From positions 238,167-302,166 of the forward strand of contig NZ_JAFVLN010000012.1 in NCBI RefSeq assembly GCF_017377775.1: 64,000 nucleotides of DNA, written 5' to 3'. This DNA comes from Streptomyces sp. VRA16 Mangrove soil. Lineage in GTDB: Bacteria > Actinomycetota > Actinomycetes > Streptomycetales > Streptomycetaceae. Each line of letters starts with the position of its first letter. The first letter of the stretch is position 1. The notes under the pieces were generated by a model. The model had not been told where the DNA came from. It saw only the letters and a program-made list of their open reading frames with translations, and did no database searches. Made by a program: the position numbers and the translations under genes. This document shows, one piece after another, positions 33,523 through 42,836 of this stretch.

Positions 33523-33790
33523 CCCGGTGGGGCCCGGTGGGACCGGTGGGACCGGTGGGACCGGTGGGACCGGTGGGACCGGTGGGACCGGTGGGACCGG
33601 TGGAGCCGGTGGAGCCGGTGGAGCCGGAGGAGCCGGAGGAGCCGGAGAAGCCGGAGAAGCCGGAGAAGCCGGAGGAGCCGGAGGAGCCGGAGGAGCCGGA
33701 GGAGCCGGAGGAGCCGGAGGAGCCGGAGGAGCCGGAGGAGCCGGAGGAGCCGGAGGAGCCGGAGGGGCCGGAGGGGCCGGGGGGCCCGGT
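33523..33790. repeat. 9-bp minisatellite, about 28 units
   Basis: Tandem 9-mers beginning as GGTGGGACC (about seven), passing to GGTGGAGCC (three), GGAGGAGCC, GGAGAAGCC (three), then about ten GGAGGAGCC and ending in GGAGGGGCC units. Neighbouring blocks differ by single substitutions, as expected from slippage and unequal exchange. Unit length is a multiple of three; one minus-strand frame would read Gly-X-Y collagen-like triplets, but no start signal supports a gene. Confidence 0.92.
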
Positions 33791-33799
33791 GGGGGTTGG

Positions 33800-33880
33800 G
33801 CGCGCAGTTCCCCGCGCCCCTCGCTCGCGCAGGAGAAGCTGCGCGCAGCGCATGCTTCAGGGGCGCGGGGAACTGCGCGC
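33800..33880. repeat. 21-bp perfect inverted repeat (dispersed Streptomyces intergenic repeat)
   Basis: Arms 33800-33820 and 33860-33880 are exact reverse complements, containing CAGTTCCCCGCGCCCC and its complement. The 39-base spacer itself holds a nested GAAGC...GCTTC / TGCGC...GCGCA hairpin. I recognise the core as a repeat scattered between Streptomyces genes. A half-copy is at 15401-15472. Confidence 0.88.
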
Positions 33881-33947
33881 CCAGCCACGACGCACCCCAC
33901 CCCCGGCGACGAACCCCCCGCCCGCGCAGACGCACCCCCCGAAAAAA

Positions 33948-33974
33948 CGGGGCGGCACCCAAGGTGCCGCCCCG
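33948..33974 (-). terminator. polA intrinsic terminator
   Basis: A 12-bp stem (33948-33959 with 33963-33974) closes a three-base loop. On the minus strand it is followed directly by six T (33942-33947 are A on the plus strand), making a canonical terminator 25 bases past the polA stop. Confidence 0.9.
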
Positions 33975-33998
33975 CTGAGACGTCCCGCCCGCCGGAGG

Positions 33999-36749
33999 CT
34001 AGTGCGCCGCGGACTCCCAGTCGGTCCCCAGGCCCACCGAAACATCCAGCGGCGCCCGGAGGGCAACCGCTCCGGCCATCTCCCGCCGCACGATCTCCTC
34101 CGCGGCGGCGGCCTCCCCGGGCGCGATCTCCAGCACGATTTCGTCGTGCACCTGGAGCAGCATCCGGGACGTGAGCCCGGCCTCGGTGAGCGCCTTGTCG
34201 ACGTTGAGCATCGCGATCTTCACGATGTCAGCGGCGGTGCCCTGGATCGGCGCGTTGAGCGCCATGCGCTCGGCCATCTCGCGGCGCTGCCGGTTGTCCG
34301 AGTTCAGGTCGGGCAGATAGCGGCGGCGCCCGAGCATCGTCTCCGTGTATCCGGTGGCCCGCGCCTCGTCGACGACCCGGCGCAGATAGTCGCGTACGCC
34401 GCCGAACCGCTCGAAGTAGGTGTCCATCAGGCCGCGGGCCTCGCCCGGGTCGATGTTCAGCTGACCGGAGAGACCGAACGCCGACAGGCCGTAGGCCAGC
34501 CCGTACGACATGGCCTTGATCTTGCGGCGCATCTCGGCGTCGACCTGGTCCCGCTCCACGCCGAACACCTGGGAGGCGACCGTGGTGTGCAGGTCCTCGC
34601 CGGAGGTGAACGCCTCGATGAGGCCGGCGTCCTCCGACAGGTGCGCCATGACACGCAGCTCGATCTGGCTGTAGTCGGCGGTCATCAGGGTCTCGAAGCC
34701 CTCGCCGACCACGAACCCGCGGCGGATGGCGCGGCCCTCGTCGGTGCGCACCGGGATGTTCTGCAGGTTCGGGTCCGTCGACGACAGGCGCCCCGTCGCG
34801 GCCACCGTCTGGTTGAACGTGGTGTGGATGCGGCCGTCGGCGGCGACGGTCTTGATCAGGCCCTCGACGGTGACGCGGAGCTTGGCCTGCTCACGGTGGC
34901 GCAGCATGATCACGGGCAGTTCGTGGTCGGTCTGCGTGGCGAGCCAGGCGAGCGCGTCCGCGTCCGTCGTGTACCCGGTCTTGGTCTTCTTCGTCTTGGG
35001 CAGGTCCAGCTCGCCGAAGAAGACCTCCTGGAGCTGCTTCGGCGAGCCGAGGTTGAATTCGTGCCCGACCGAGGCGTGGGCCTCCTTGACCGCCTGCTGG
35101 ACGGCGCCCGCGAACATCTGCTCCATGGACTGAAGGTGCGCGCGGTCGGCGGCGATGCCGTGCCGCTCCAGGCGGGCGAGCAGCGCGGAGGTGGGCAGCT
35201 CGATGTCCGTGAGGAGCTCGGCCGCGCCGACCTCCTTGAGCTTCTCGCCGAACGCCTCGCCGAGATCGAGGATGGCGCGGGCCTGCACCATGAGGGCGTC
35301 GGCCTCGGCCTGCTCGTCCTCCTCCGAGCCGAACGCGAGCTGCCCGTCGGCGGCGCCGGCCGGGGCGAGCTCGCGGCCCAGGTACTCCAGGGACAGCGCG
35401 TCGAGCGCGAAGGAACGGCGGCCCGGCTTGACCAGGTACGCGGCGAGCGCCGTGTCCATGGTGACGCCTTCGACGCGCCAGCCGTGCTCGGCGAAGACCC
35501 GCATGACGCCCTTGGCGTTGTGCATCACCTTCGGCTTCTTCGCGTCGGCGAGCCAGGCGGCGAACGCCTTCTCGTCGGCCTCGTCCATCGTCGCCGGGTC
35601 GAACCAGGCGGCCTCGCCACCGGCGGCGGCCAGCGCGACCTCGGTGACCGAGCCGGCACCGAGCGACCAGGTGTCGACGGAGGCGAGCCCGAGCACCGCC
35701 GTGCCGTGCTCGGTGAGCCACGGTGCGATCGCACCGGTGCCGAGCACCGTGCCGTCCACCTCCACGCCGGGCTCCGCCGGCGCCTCCTCGGCCTCGGCCG
35801 CGCCCGGGTCGACGGCGAACAGGCGCTCACGCAGCGACGGGTTACGGATCTCCAGGGTGTCCAGGATCATCGCGATCGCCGTACGGTCGTACGCCTGGCG
35901 CTCCAGGTCGGCGACCGTCCGGTCCAGCTCGACGTCGCGGACCATCTCGGTCAGGCGGCGGTTGAGCTTCACGGCCTCGATGTGGTCGCGGAAGTTCTGC
36001 CCGGCCTTGCCCTTGACCTCGTCGGCGCGCTCGACCAGCTCCGCGAACGAACCGAACTGGTTGATCCACTTCGCGGCGGTCTTCTCGCCGACGCCGGGGA
36101 TGCCCGGCAGGTTGTCCGACGGGTCGCCGCGCAGCGCCGCGAAGTCGGGGTACTGGGACGGGGTGAGCCCGTACTTCTCCTGGACCTTCTCCGGCGTGAA
36201 CCGGGTCAGCTCGGAGACGCCCTTCGTCGGGTAGAGCACGGTCACGTGGTCCGTGACGAGCTGGAAGGAGTCGCGGTCACCGGTCACGATGAGGACGTCG
36301 AAGCCCGCCTCCTCGGCCTGCGTGGCGAGCGTCGCGATGATGTCGTCGGCCTCGAAGCCGTCCACCGCGAACCGCGGCGTGTGCATCGCGTCGAGGAGCT
36401 CGCCAATCAGCTCGACCTGGCCCTTGAACTCGTCCGGGGTCTTCGACCGGTTCGCCTTGTACTCGGTGAACTCCTCGGAGCGCCACGTCTTGCGCGACAC
36501 GTCGAACGCCACCGCGAAGTGCGTGGGCGCCTCGTCGCGCAGCGTGTTCGCCAGCATCGACGCGAATCCGTAGATCGCGTTCGTCGGCTGGCCCGACGCC
36601 GTCGTGAAGTTCTCCGCGGGCAGCGCGAAGAACGCGCGGTAGGCCAGCGAATGCCCGTCCATGAGCATCAGCCGGGGGCGCCCACCCGCACCGCTGTCCG
36701 TCGCCTTCGTCGCGGTTGTCTTCGCCGTTTTCGCTGCTTTTTCTGCCAC
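33999..36749 (-). CDS. polA: DNA polymerase I
   Basis: A 916-residue repair and Okazaki-fragment-processing polymerase. I use GTG 36749 (VAEKAAKTAK...) as start; the frame continues upstream but without support. Residues about 25-330 are the 5'-3' flap exonuclease (MLMDGHSLAYRAFFALP, VTGDRDSFQLV, GVGEKTAAKW). The middle proofreading fold lacks the metal ligands: the ExoI DxE is absent and ExoII reads MHNAKGVM without Asp, so 3'-5' exonuclease activity should be missing, as in other actinobacteria. The polymerase part has motif A DYSQIELR, motif B RRKIKAMSYGLAYG and motif C QVHDEIV. A canonical terminator follows. Confidence 0.98.
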   Translation of the reverse strand: MAEKAAKTAKTTATKATDSGAGGRPRLMLMDGHSLAYRAFFALPAENFTTASGQPTNAIYGFASMLANTLRDEAPTHFAVAFDVSRKTWRSEEFTEYKANRSKTPDEFKGQVELIGELLDAMHTPRFAVDGFEADDIIATLATQAEEAGFDVLIVTGDRDSFQLVTDHVTVLYPTKGVSELTRFTPEKVQEKYGLTPSQYPDFAALRGDPSDNLPGIPGVGEKTAAKWINQFGSFAELVERADEVKGKAGQNFRDHIEAVKLNRRLTEMVRDVELDRTVADLERQAYDRTAIAMILDTLEIRNPSLRERLFAVDPGAAEAEEAPAEPGVEVDGTVLGTGAIAPWLTEHGTAVLGLASVDTWSLGAGSVTEVALAAAGGEAAWFDPATMDEADEKAFAAWLADAKKPKVMHNAKGVMRVFAEHGWRVEGVTMDTALAAYLVKPGRRSFALDALSLEYLGRELAPAGAADGQLAFGSEEDEQAEADALMVQARAILDLGEAFGEKLKEVGAAELLTDIELPTSALLARLERHGIAADRAHLQSMEQMFAGAVQQAVKEAHASVGHEFNLGSPKQLQEVFFGELDLPKTKKTKTGYTTDADALAWLATQTDHELPVIMLRHREQAKLRVTVEGLIKTVAADGRIHTTFNQTVAATGRLSSTDPNLQNIPVRTDEGRAIRRGFVVGEGFETLMTADYSQIELRVMAHLSEDAGLIEAFTSGEDLHTTVASQVFGVERDQVDAEMRRKIKAMSYGLAYGLSAFGLSGQLNIDPGEARGLMDTYFERFGGVRDYLRRVVDEARATGYTETMLGRRRYLPDLNSDNRQRREMAERMALNAPIQGTAADIVKIAMLNVDKALTEAGLTSRMLLQVHDEIVLEIAPGEAAAAEEIVRREMAGAVALRAPLDVSVGLGTDWESAAH

Positions 36750-36893
36750 GCCCCCGATCCTGCCAGACCCCACTGACACTCCGGTCCACGCGCCACCCGC
36801 CACGGCGTTGTCCGACCCCCGTGCGAGGATCGGAGACACAGCTCACAGCACCGCACAGCACGCTCGCAGGACAGGCTCGAAGGGGAGCACGAC

Positions 36894-39173
36894 ATGGCCA
36901 GCAAGCCGCCCGCATCGGACCCGGTGCAGGACGCGCCGCAGGTAGCGGCGCCCCAGCACCACGCCGCGGGGCTCCCCGCCGTCAAGCACTCGCTGAAGAT
37001 CGCCCGTGAGCAGATGGGCGTGAAGCGCACCGCGCTGACGCTGCTGCGCGTCAACCAGAAGGACGGCTTCGACTGTCCCGGCTGCGCCTGGCCCGAGCCG
37101 GAGCACCGGCACGCGGCGGAGTTCTGTGAGAACGGGGCGAAGGCGGTCGCCGAGGAGGCCACCCTGCGCCGCGTCACCCCCGAGTTCTTCGCCGCGCACC
37201 CGGTGACCGACCTGGCGACGCGCTCGGGGTACTGGCTGGGCCAGCAGGGCCGCCTCACCCACCCCATGTATCTCGCCGAGGGCGCGTCCCACTACGAGCC
37301 GGTGACGTGGGAGCGGGCCTTCGACATCATCGGCGAGGAGCTGGAGGCGCTGGCCTCCCCCGACGAGGCGCTCTTCTACACGTCGGGCCGGACCAGCAAC
37401 GAGGCGGCGTTCCTCTACCAGCTGTTCGCCCGCGAGTTCGGCACGAACAACCTGCCGGACTGCTCGAACATGTGCCACGAGTCGTCCGGTTCGGCGCTCA
37501 CCGAGACGATCGGCATCGGCAAGGGCAGCGTCCTGCTCGAAGACCTCTACAAGGCGGACCTGATCATCGTGGCCGGGCAGAACCCGGGCACGAACCACCC
37601 GCGGATGCTCTCCGCCCTGGAGAAGGCGAAGGCGGGCGGCGCCCGCATCATCTCGGTGAATCCACTGCCCGAGGCCGGCCTGGAGAAGTTCAAGAACCCG
37701 CAGACCCCCAGGGGCCTCGCCAAGGGCGCCTCGCTCACCGATCTGTTCCTGCAGATCCGGCTCGGCGGCGACCAGGCCCTCTTCCGCCTGCTCAACAAGC
37801 TGATCCTCGGCACGCCGGGCGCCGTCGACGAGGGGTTCGTCGCCGAGCACACCCACGGCTTCGAGGAGTTCGCCGCGGCGGCCCGCACCGCCGACTGGAC
37901 CGAGACCCTCAAGGCGACCGGCCTGTCCCGCGCCGACATCGAGCGCGCCCTGGAGATGGTCCTCGCCTCCAAGCGGACCGTCGTGTGCTGGGCGATGGGC
38001 CTGACCCAGCACAAGCACTCCGTGCCGACCATCCGCGAGGTGGTCAACTTCCTGCTGCTGCGCGGCAACATCGGCCGGCCCGGCGCGGGCGTCTGCCCGG
38101 TGCGCGGCCACAGCAACGTGCAGGGCGATCGCACCATGGGCATCTTCGAGCGGCCCGCGCCCGCGTTCCTCGACGCCCTGGAGAAGGAGTTCGACTTCGC
38201 GCCGCCGCGCGAGCACGGCCTCGACGTCGTCCGGGCCATCCGCGCGCTGCGCGACGGCGAGGCGAAGGTCTTCTTCGCCATGGGCGGCAACTTCGTCTCC
38301 GCGTCCCCCGACACCGACGTCACCGAAGCGGCGATGCGCCGCGCCCGCCTGACCGTCCACGTGTCGACGAAGATGAACCGCTCGCACACGGTGACCGGCG
38401 CCCGCGCCCTGATCCTGCCGACCCTCGGCCGCACCGAGCGCGACCTTCAGGGCAGCGGCGAGCAGTTCGTCACCGTCGAGGACTCCATGGGCATGGTGCA
38501 CGCCTCCCGCGGCCGCCTGGAGCCCGCGAGCCGGCACCTGCTGTCCGAGCCCGCCATCGTGGCCCGCCTCGCCCGCCGCGTCCTCGGCCATGAGTCCCGT
38601 ACGCCGTGGGAGGAGTTCGAGAAGGACTACGCGACGATCCGCGACCGCATCGCGCGCGTGGTCCCCGGCTTCGAGGACTTCAACAAGAAGGTCGCCGCCC
38701 CCGGCGGGTTCGCGCTGCCGCACGCCCCGCGCGACGAGCGCCGCTTCCCGACCGCCACCGGCAAGGCCAACTTCACGGCCGCGCCCGTCGAGTACCCACA
38801 CCTGCCCGACGGGCGGCTGCTGCTCCAGACACTGCGCTCGCACGACCAGTACAACACCACCATCTACGGCCTCGACGACCGCTACCGCGGCATCAGGAAC
38901 GGCCGCCGGGTGGTCCTCGTCAACGCCGAGGACGCCAAGGAGCTCGACCTCGCCGAGGGCCGTTACGTCGACCTCGTCAGCGAGTGGAGCGACGGGGTGG
39001 AGCGGCGCGCCCCCGGCTTCCGCGTCGTGCACTATCCGACGGCCCGCGGCTGCGCGGCCGCGTACTACCCGGAGACCAATGTCCTGGTGCCGCTGGACGC
39101 GACAGCGGACGTCAGCAACACCCCCGCCAGCAAGTCCGTCGTGGTGCGCCTGGAACAATCCGGAACCGACTGA
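36894..39173 (+). CDS. FdhF/YdeP-family molybdopterin oxidoreductase
   Basis: A 759-residue molybdopterin-dependent oxidoreductase of the YdeP type (formate dehydrogenase H relatives). The ATG at 36894 follows AAGGGGAG. The N-terminal FDCPGCAWPEPEH and FCENGAKAV motifs hold the cysteines that replace the full 4Fe-4S motif of classical FdhF. The cofactor domain has FYTSGRTSNEAAFLYQLFAREFGTNNLPDCSNMCHESSG, the LIIVAGQNPGTNHPRML segment and the C-terminal SHDQYNTTIYGLDDRYRGI pterin-binding block. The electron donor is unknown; in enterobacteria YdeP is linked to acid resistance. It diverges from polA. Confidence 0.92.
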   Translation: MASKPPASDPVQDAPQVAAPQHHAAGLPAVKHSLKIAREQMGVKRTALTLLRVNQKDGFDCPGCAWPEPEHRHAAEFCENGAKAVAEEATLRRVTPEFFAAHPVTDLATRSGYWLGQQGRLTHPMYLAEGASHYEPVTWERAFDIIGEELEALASPDEALFYTSGRTSNEAAFLYQLFAREFGTNNLPDCSNMCHESSGSALTETIGIGKGSVLLEDLYKADLIIVAGQNPGTNHPRMLSALEKAKAGGARIISVNPLPEAGLEKFKNPQTPRGLAKGASLTDLFLQIRLGGDQALFRLLNKLILGTPGAVDEGFVAEHTHGFEEFAAAARTADWTETLKATGLSRADIERALEMVLASKRTVVCWAMGLTQHKHSVPTIREVVNFLLLRGNIGRPGAGVCPVRGHSNVQGDRTMGIFERPAPAFLDALEKEFDFAPPREHGLDVVRAIRALRDGEAKVFFAMGGNFVSASPDTDVTEAAMRRARLTVHVSTKMNRSHTVTGARALILPTLGRTERDLQGSGEQFVTVEDSMGMVHASRGRLEPASRHLLSEPAIVARLARRVLGHESRTPWEEFEKDYATIRDRIARVVPGFEDFNKKVAAPGGFALPHAPRDERRFPTATGKANFTAAPVEYPHLPDGRLLLQTLRSHDQYNTTIYGLDDRYRGIRNGRRVVLVNAEDAKELDLAEGRYVDLVSEWSDGVERRAPGFRVVHYPTARGCAAAYYPETNVLVPLDATADVSNTPASKSVVVRLEQSGTD

Positions 39174-39230
39174 GCGTTTGCTCAGTCACCCCATTCAGGA
39201 ATGCAGACACGACGGACGGAGCAGGGCCCC

Positions 39231-39713
39231 ATGGGCGAGCAGAACCACGTGAAGTTCCCACAAGAGGTCCTCGACGAGTACGCGGCCTACGGCATGGACC
39301 TGCCCGCCGTCTTCTCCGCGGGACACCTCGGCACCCGCATGGGCATCGAGATCAAGGAGGCGTCCGCGGACCGCGTCGTCGGCACCATGCCGGTCGAGGG
39401 CAACACCCAGCCCTACGGCCTGCTGCACGGCGGCGCCTCCGCCGTCCTCGCCGAGACGCTCGGCTCGGTCGGCTCGATGCTGCACGGCGGCATCCGCAAG
39501 GTCGCCGTCGGCGTCGACCTCAACTGCACGCACCACACCAGCGCCCGCTCCGGCCTCGTCACCGGCGTGGCCACCCCCGTGCACCGCGGCCGCACCACGG
39601 CCACGTACGAGGTCGTCATCACCGACGAGCAGGACAGGCGGGTCTGCACGGCCCGCCTGACCTGCCTGCTGAAGGACTCCCCGCTCATCGACCAGATGCC
39701 ACCGGCAGCGTGA
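39231..39713 (+). CDS. Hotdog-fold PaaI-family thioesterase
   Basis: A 160-residue acyl-CoA thioesterase. I take ATG 39231 (MGEQNHVKFPQEVL) over an in-frame ATG at 39201 that lacks spacing. The hotdog core is evident: MGIEIKEASADRVVGTMPVEGNTQPYG, LLHGGASAVLAETLGSVG (helix with the HGG motif at the active site) and KVAVGVDLNCTHHTSARSG (strand after the helix). A role in hydrolysing aromatic or phenylacetyl-CoA esters is typical of the family; the substrate here is unknown. Its 3' end overlaps the convergent peptidase gene by 29 bases. Confidence 0.9.
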   Translation: MGEQNHVKFPQEVLDEYAAYGMDLPAVFSAGHLGTRMGIEIKEASADRVVGTMPVEGNTQPYGLLHGGASAVLAETLGSVGSMLHGGIRKVAVGVDLNCTHHTSARSGLVTGVATPVHRGRTTATYEVVITDEQDRRVCTARLTCLLKDSPLIDQMPPAA

Positions 39714-41637
39714 GCGAGCTGACCCCGGCGCGCACGGTCATCCGCGTGCCCGCCGGGTAGCGCAGCGTGTAGTCGTAATCGGTCGAGATCAGCACCACAC
39801 CGAGCCGGTGCCCGGCCTTGAACACGTAGTCCTCCGGCTGCATGTCCCAGCGCAGCCGGTACTCACGCCCCTCGACCACCTTGGACTGACGCGCGTACGA
39901 GACCCGGTTGCGCGCGTCCAGCCAGCCCCGCGTCACGATCTTGAAGTCGGCGGTCTCGGTGGCGTGCTTCGAGCGGTACGCACAACCCGTCTCACCCGAC
40001 ATACCCGGCACCGCCTGCCCGTAGCAGACCTGCTGCGACGTGTCGGTGACCGTGCCCGACGTGGCGCGGGTGTCCCGCCCGTAGTCGACGAGCAGCGCGG
40101 TCACGTACGGCGACGAACCCGCCAGCGAAGCGCGCACATCGACCGACGGGACACCGTTGAGACGGACGTCCTCGTCCAGGACACCCGTCGTGTACGCGAG
40201 CCGGTTCGGGTTCGCCGCGTCCGGCGACGTCACCAGCTGCTCGGCGGGGACCGTACGGCCCGCGTCCGTCAGCGACTGCACCGTGGCCGGACCCCCGGCC
40301 GTGCCCAGCGAACCGTCGGCGCGCAGCCGCAGCGTCTTGTCCCGTGTCCCGGCCGCGGGCCAGTCCGACTGCTGCTTCCAGCTGAAGTCGGCCTGCTCCA
40401 CATCGACTTGAGGCTCGTCCAGGACACCGTTGTCGATGCCGTAGAGCCAGTAGTCGAACCAGTGATGGACCTGGCGCAGCCACTCCTCCATGCGCAGCGG
40501 CATCGGATTGGCGTGCCCCGCCTGGTGCAGCCACAGCTTGCGCGGCACATGGTTCTTCTTCAGCGCCTCCCACAACTGTCCCGCGTTCTTCGTCTTCACG
40601 TTCCAGTCGTTGAGGCCGTGCACCACGAAGACACCGGCCTTGATCTTGCCGACGTCCTTGATGTAGTCCCGCTCGTCCCAGTACGCCGACCAGTCACCGG
40701 TCACCCGGTCCTGATCACGCTCCAAAGAGTCCAGGACCGGCTTGCAGATCTCCTGGTCGGCGCGCGAATACACGTACCGCGCAAGGACGTCGGTGTCCTC
40801 ACCCTGATACGTGCCCGGCGCCACGACCCCGCCATTGGCGCGGTAGTAGTCGTACCAGGAGGAGATCCCCGAGATCGGCACGATCGCCTTCAGGCCCTTC
40901 ACACCGGTGGTGGCGACCGCCGTCGGCAGGGTGCCGTTGTAGGAGATGCCCATCATCGCGGCGTTCCCGGTCGACCAGTCGGCCCGCACCGGATTCCCGT
41001 CCAGGTCCCAGCCCTTGGCGCGGCCGCCCAGCCAGTCGACCGCGGCCTTCGCGCCCAGCGTCTCGTTGCGGCCCCCGGACGTCGGACAGCCGGTGGAGCC
41101 ACCCGTACCGAGACTGTCGACCTGCGCCACCGCATAGCCGCGCGGCAGGAAGTAGTTGTCGTAGTAGCCGGAGTAAGCGACCGCCGGGCCCGTCAACCCG
41201 GGCTTCCCGGCGGCCGGTTGGGCCCGCGCGCCGGTCAGCGGCAGACCGTCCTCGTCGAGATCCACACCGTGGTTGGGGACATCGTTGCCACCCGCCCAGT
41301 ACGGGCTCGCCTCGATGATCGTGGCGACCTTCAGACGCGCCGTGTCCGTCTCCTTCGGACGCAGGATCCGCATCCTGACGGTGTCACGCTTCCCGTCACC
41401 GTCACTGTCGACCTCCGTCTGGATGTCGACCTGCTGATAGACGGCGTCCGCCCGGGAGAACACCGGTTGCGTCTCACCACCGGACACCTCCGGCCGGGCC
41501 TGCTCGGGTCCCTGCCCCGCCGCGTACGCGGCCGGGGCCGCCAGCGCCATGACCAGCGCGCCGGCCGCGGCGAGGACCAGCCCGCCACGGGGTCTGCGTC
41601 TGCCGGGAACACCGGGTGTACGTACGAATATCGCCAT
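39685..41637 (-). CDS. Secreted Xaa-Pro dipeptidyl-peptidase (S15/CocE family)
   Basis: A 650-residue exported serine peptidase. The signal peptide is RRRPRGGLVLAAAGALVMALAAPAAYA. The catalytic Ser lies in the nucleophile elbow MGISYNGTLPTA near residue 225. The acid residue fits VVHGLNDWNVK and the His LHQAGHANPMP. The C-terminal third is the jelly-roll domain (PSVDVRASLAGSSPYVTALLVDYG ... YRLRWDMQPEDYVFKAGHRLGVVLISTDYDYTLR) of the X-Pro/CocE family. It removes Xaa-Pro dipeptides from extracellular peptides. Convergent with the thioesterase gene. Confidence 0.92.
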   Translation of the reverse strand: MAIFVRTPGVPGRRRPRGGLVLAAAGALVMALAAPAAYAAGQGPEQARPEVSGGETQPVFSRADAVYQQVDIQTEVDSDGDGKRDTVRMRILRPKETDTARLKVATIIEASPYWAGGNDVPNHGVDLDEDGLPLTGARAQPAAGKPGLTGPAVAYSGYYDNYFLPRGYAVAQVDSLGTGGSTGCPTSGGRNETLGAKAAVDWLGGRAKGWDLDGNPVRADWSTGNAAMMGISYNGTLPTAVATTGVKGLKAIVPISGISSWYDYYRANGGVVAPGTYQGEDTDVLARYVYSRADQEICKPVLDSLERDQDRVTGDWSAYWDERDYIKDVGKIKAGVFVVHGLNDWNVKTKNAGQLWEALKKNHVPRKLWLHQAGHANPMPLRMEEWLRQVHHWFDYWLYGIDNGVLDEPQVDVEQADFSWKQQSDWPAAGTRDKTLRLRADGSLGTAGGPATVQSLTDAGRTVPAEQLVTSPDAANPNRLAYTTGVLDEDVRLNGVPSVDVRASLAGSSPYVTALLVDYGRDTRATSGTVTDTSQQVCYGQAVPGMSGETGCAYRSKHATETADFKIVTRGWLDARNRVSYARQSKVVEGREYRLRWDMQPEDYVFKAGHRLGVVLISTDYDYTLRYPAGTRMTVRAGVSSLTLPVASGR

Positions 41638-41783
41638 CGTGCCTCCTGGGCGCGGTAAAGGAGTTCACTCGCGGGACACAGGTATTGCACAGGGTCACCC
41701 GGCGACGCGCCAGATGCCCTCACCAACCTTCCTGCTCCGCACCGGCGTTGGCGGAACCACCGCCTCCGGCTTACCTTCCCGAC

Positions 41784-42434
41784 ATGACCGGCATCGGCCC
41801 CGTCGAGCCGTACGAACCGGACGACACCCTCTCGCCCGCCCCAGCCGCGACCCCGGACGTCATGACCGCCGGAGCCGCCAACCCCCGTACCCTGCGCGAG
41901 CGTTGGGCCGTCCTGCCGCCCTGGGGCAGGCACGCGGCACTGGCCGCCGTCGCCGCGGGCACCGTCACGGCCCTCGCACTCGCCCTGCGCCCCACACCGA
42001 CCGCCCCCACCCTCTCCCCCTGGCCCTCACAGGTGACATACCTGCACTACAAAGGCCACGACGCCACCCCCGACAGCTACCGGTTCCTCATCCGCGTACA
42101 AGAGGGAAAGCCCGTCACCATCAGCCAACTCACCCTCCCCTTCGCCGAGTTCCGCACCACCACCGCACCCCGGCTGCCACTGACCGTGAAGGCGCACGAC
42201 CCCGCCTCGATCACCGTACGAATCCGCATCCGCGAGTGCCCGCACCCGCCGCGCCGCATCGACCTGCCCCACCTCGACCTCGTGATCCGCAACGACCGGG
42301 CACAGCAACAGCACAGTTTCCTCTTCGGCGGCACCTTCCCCACCGACCTGGCACGCCAACTCCACGCCGCCTGCGCCCGGTCGGCAGCCCCCGCAAGCCC
42401 TTCCGGGCAGCCGGCCGCCCTCACGCATCGGTAA
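41784..42434 (+). CDS. Single-TM protein of unknown function
   Basis: A 216-residue protein starting at ATG 41784 without a visible ribosome site, so it may be leaderless. One membrane segment (HAALAAVAAGTVTALALAL, residues about 50-68) is followed by a Pro/Thr-rich linker and an extracytoplasmic beta-rich domain (SQVTYLHYKGHDATPDSYRFLIRVQEGKPVTISQLTLPFAEF). I recall similar proteins in Streptomyces as Tat-signal-domain proteins, but no RR motif is present here. Codons are extremely C-rich. The neighbours offer no functional clue. Confidence 0.6.
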   Translation: MTGIGPVEPYEPDDTLSPAPAATPDVMTAGAANPRTLRERWAVLPPWGRHAALAAVAAGTVTALALALRPTPTAPTLSPWPSQVTYLHYKGHDATPDSYRFLIRVQEGKPVTISQLTLPFAEFRTTTAPRLPLTVKAHDPASITVRIRIRECPHPPRRIDLPHLDLVIRNDRAQQQHSFLFGGTFPTDLARQLHAACARSAAPASPSGQPAALTHR

Positions 42435-42836
42435 CACACCGTTACCTGCGCCGAAACACAGCAATGCACCGCATCACGAACTCCGCATCACCCCCACAGG
42501 ACACCCCGCCGTCCCGGACCGCCCGCCCGCACCCCACCCCGTAAGGACCAAGATCACTTCAAGTTCCTTAGCGGAACAGGGTGTTCTTGCCACGCATCCA
42601 CCCGGCGGACCCCACCCAAAAGCCTCAATCGCCCCTACCGCTCCCCCGCACGCGCACCCCGGCATAACAAGAGCGTCACAGCCTCTCCCACCCAGTGCCC
42701 CACTCCCCCACCTGCGCTTATAGTCACGGCCAGTCACCGCGCCGCCGGGCGCGTCTGCTGCACGGCCCTGTACAACCCCAGTACGGCCCGGCGAGACACA
42801 CGGCCCCCGACCCCGGGAGCCGCGCCAGGGAGAGGA
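42435..42836. other. 402-base region upstream of livK
   Basis: No gene is seen. It has a small inverted repeat GTTCC-TTAGC-GGAAC at 42563-42577 that could be an operator, and a TATAGT hexamer at 42719-42724 resembling a -10 box, although no matching -35 was found. The region is probably the promoter/leader of the liv operon; details are uncertain. Confidence 0.45.

Larger units (their letters stand above)
33412..33998. other. 587-base gene-free region between serine hydrolase and polA
   Basis: Holds no convincing gene. It contains the 9-bp minisatellite (33523-33790), a 21-bp inverted repeat (33800-33880) and the polA terminator (33948-33974). The minisatellite leaves several frames open on both strands, which creates long artificial reading frames here. 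Confidence 0.8.

Noticed and set aside
33523..33790. CRISPR array
   Set aside because: The repeats are 9 bp, contiguous and without unique spacers; no cas genes are in the window.
32162..33853. Long minus-strand frame with Gly-X-Y (collagen-like) repeats
   Set aside because: It runs through the 9-bp minisatellite and then antisense or out of frame across the serine hydrolase gene. There is no ribosome site, and several other frames stay open over the same repeat.
33999..36749. Loss of proofreading in DNA polymerase I as a novelty
   Set aside because: Missing exonuclease ligands are known for actinobacterial PolA and are noted only in the annotation.
33411..36776. Very long plus-strand open frame opposite polA
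   Set aside because: It is a shadow of polA caused by high GC and lack of stop codons; it has no start signal and its composition follows the antisense of polA codons.
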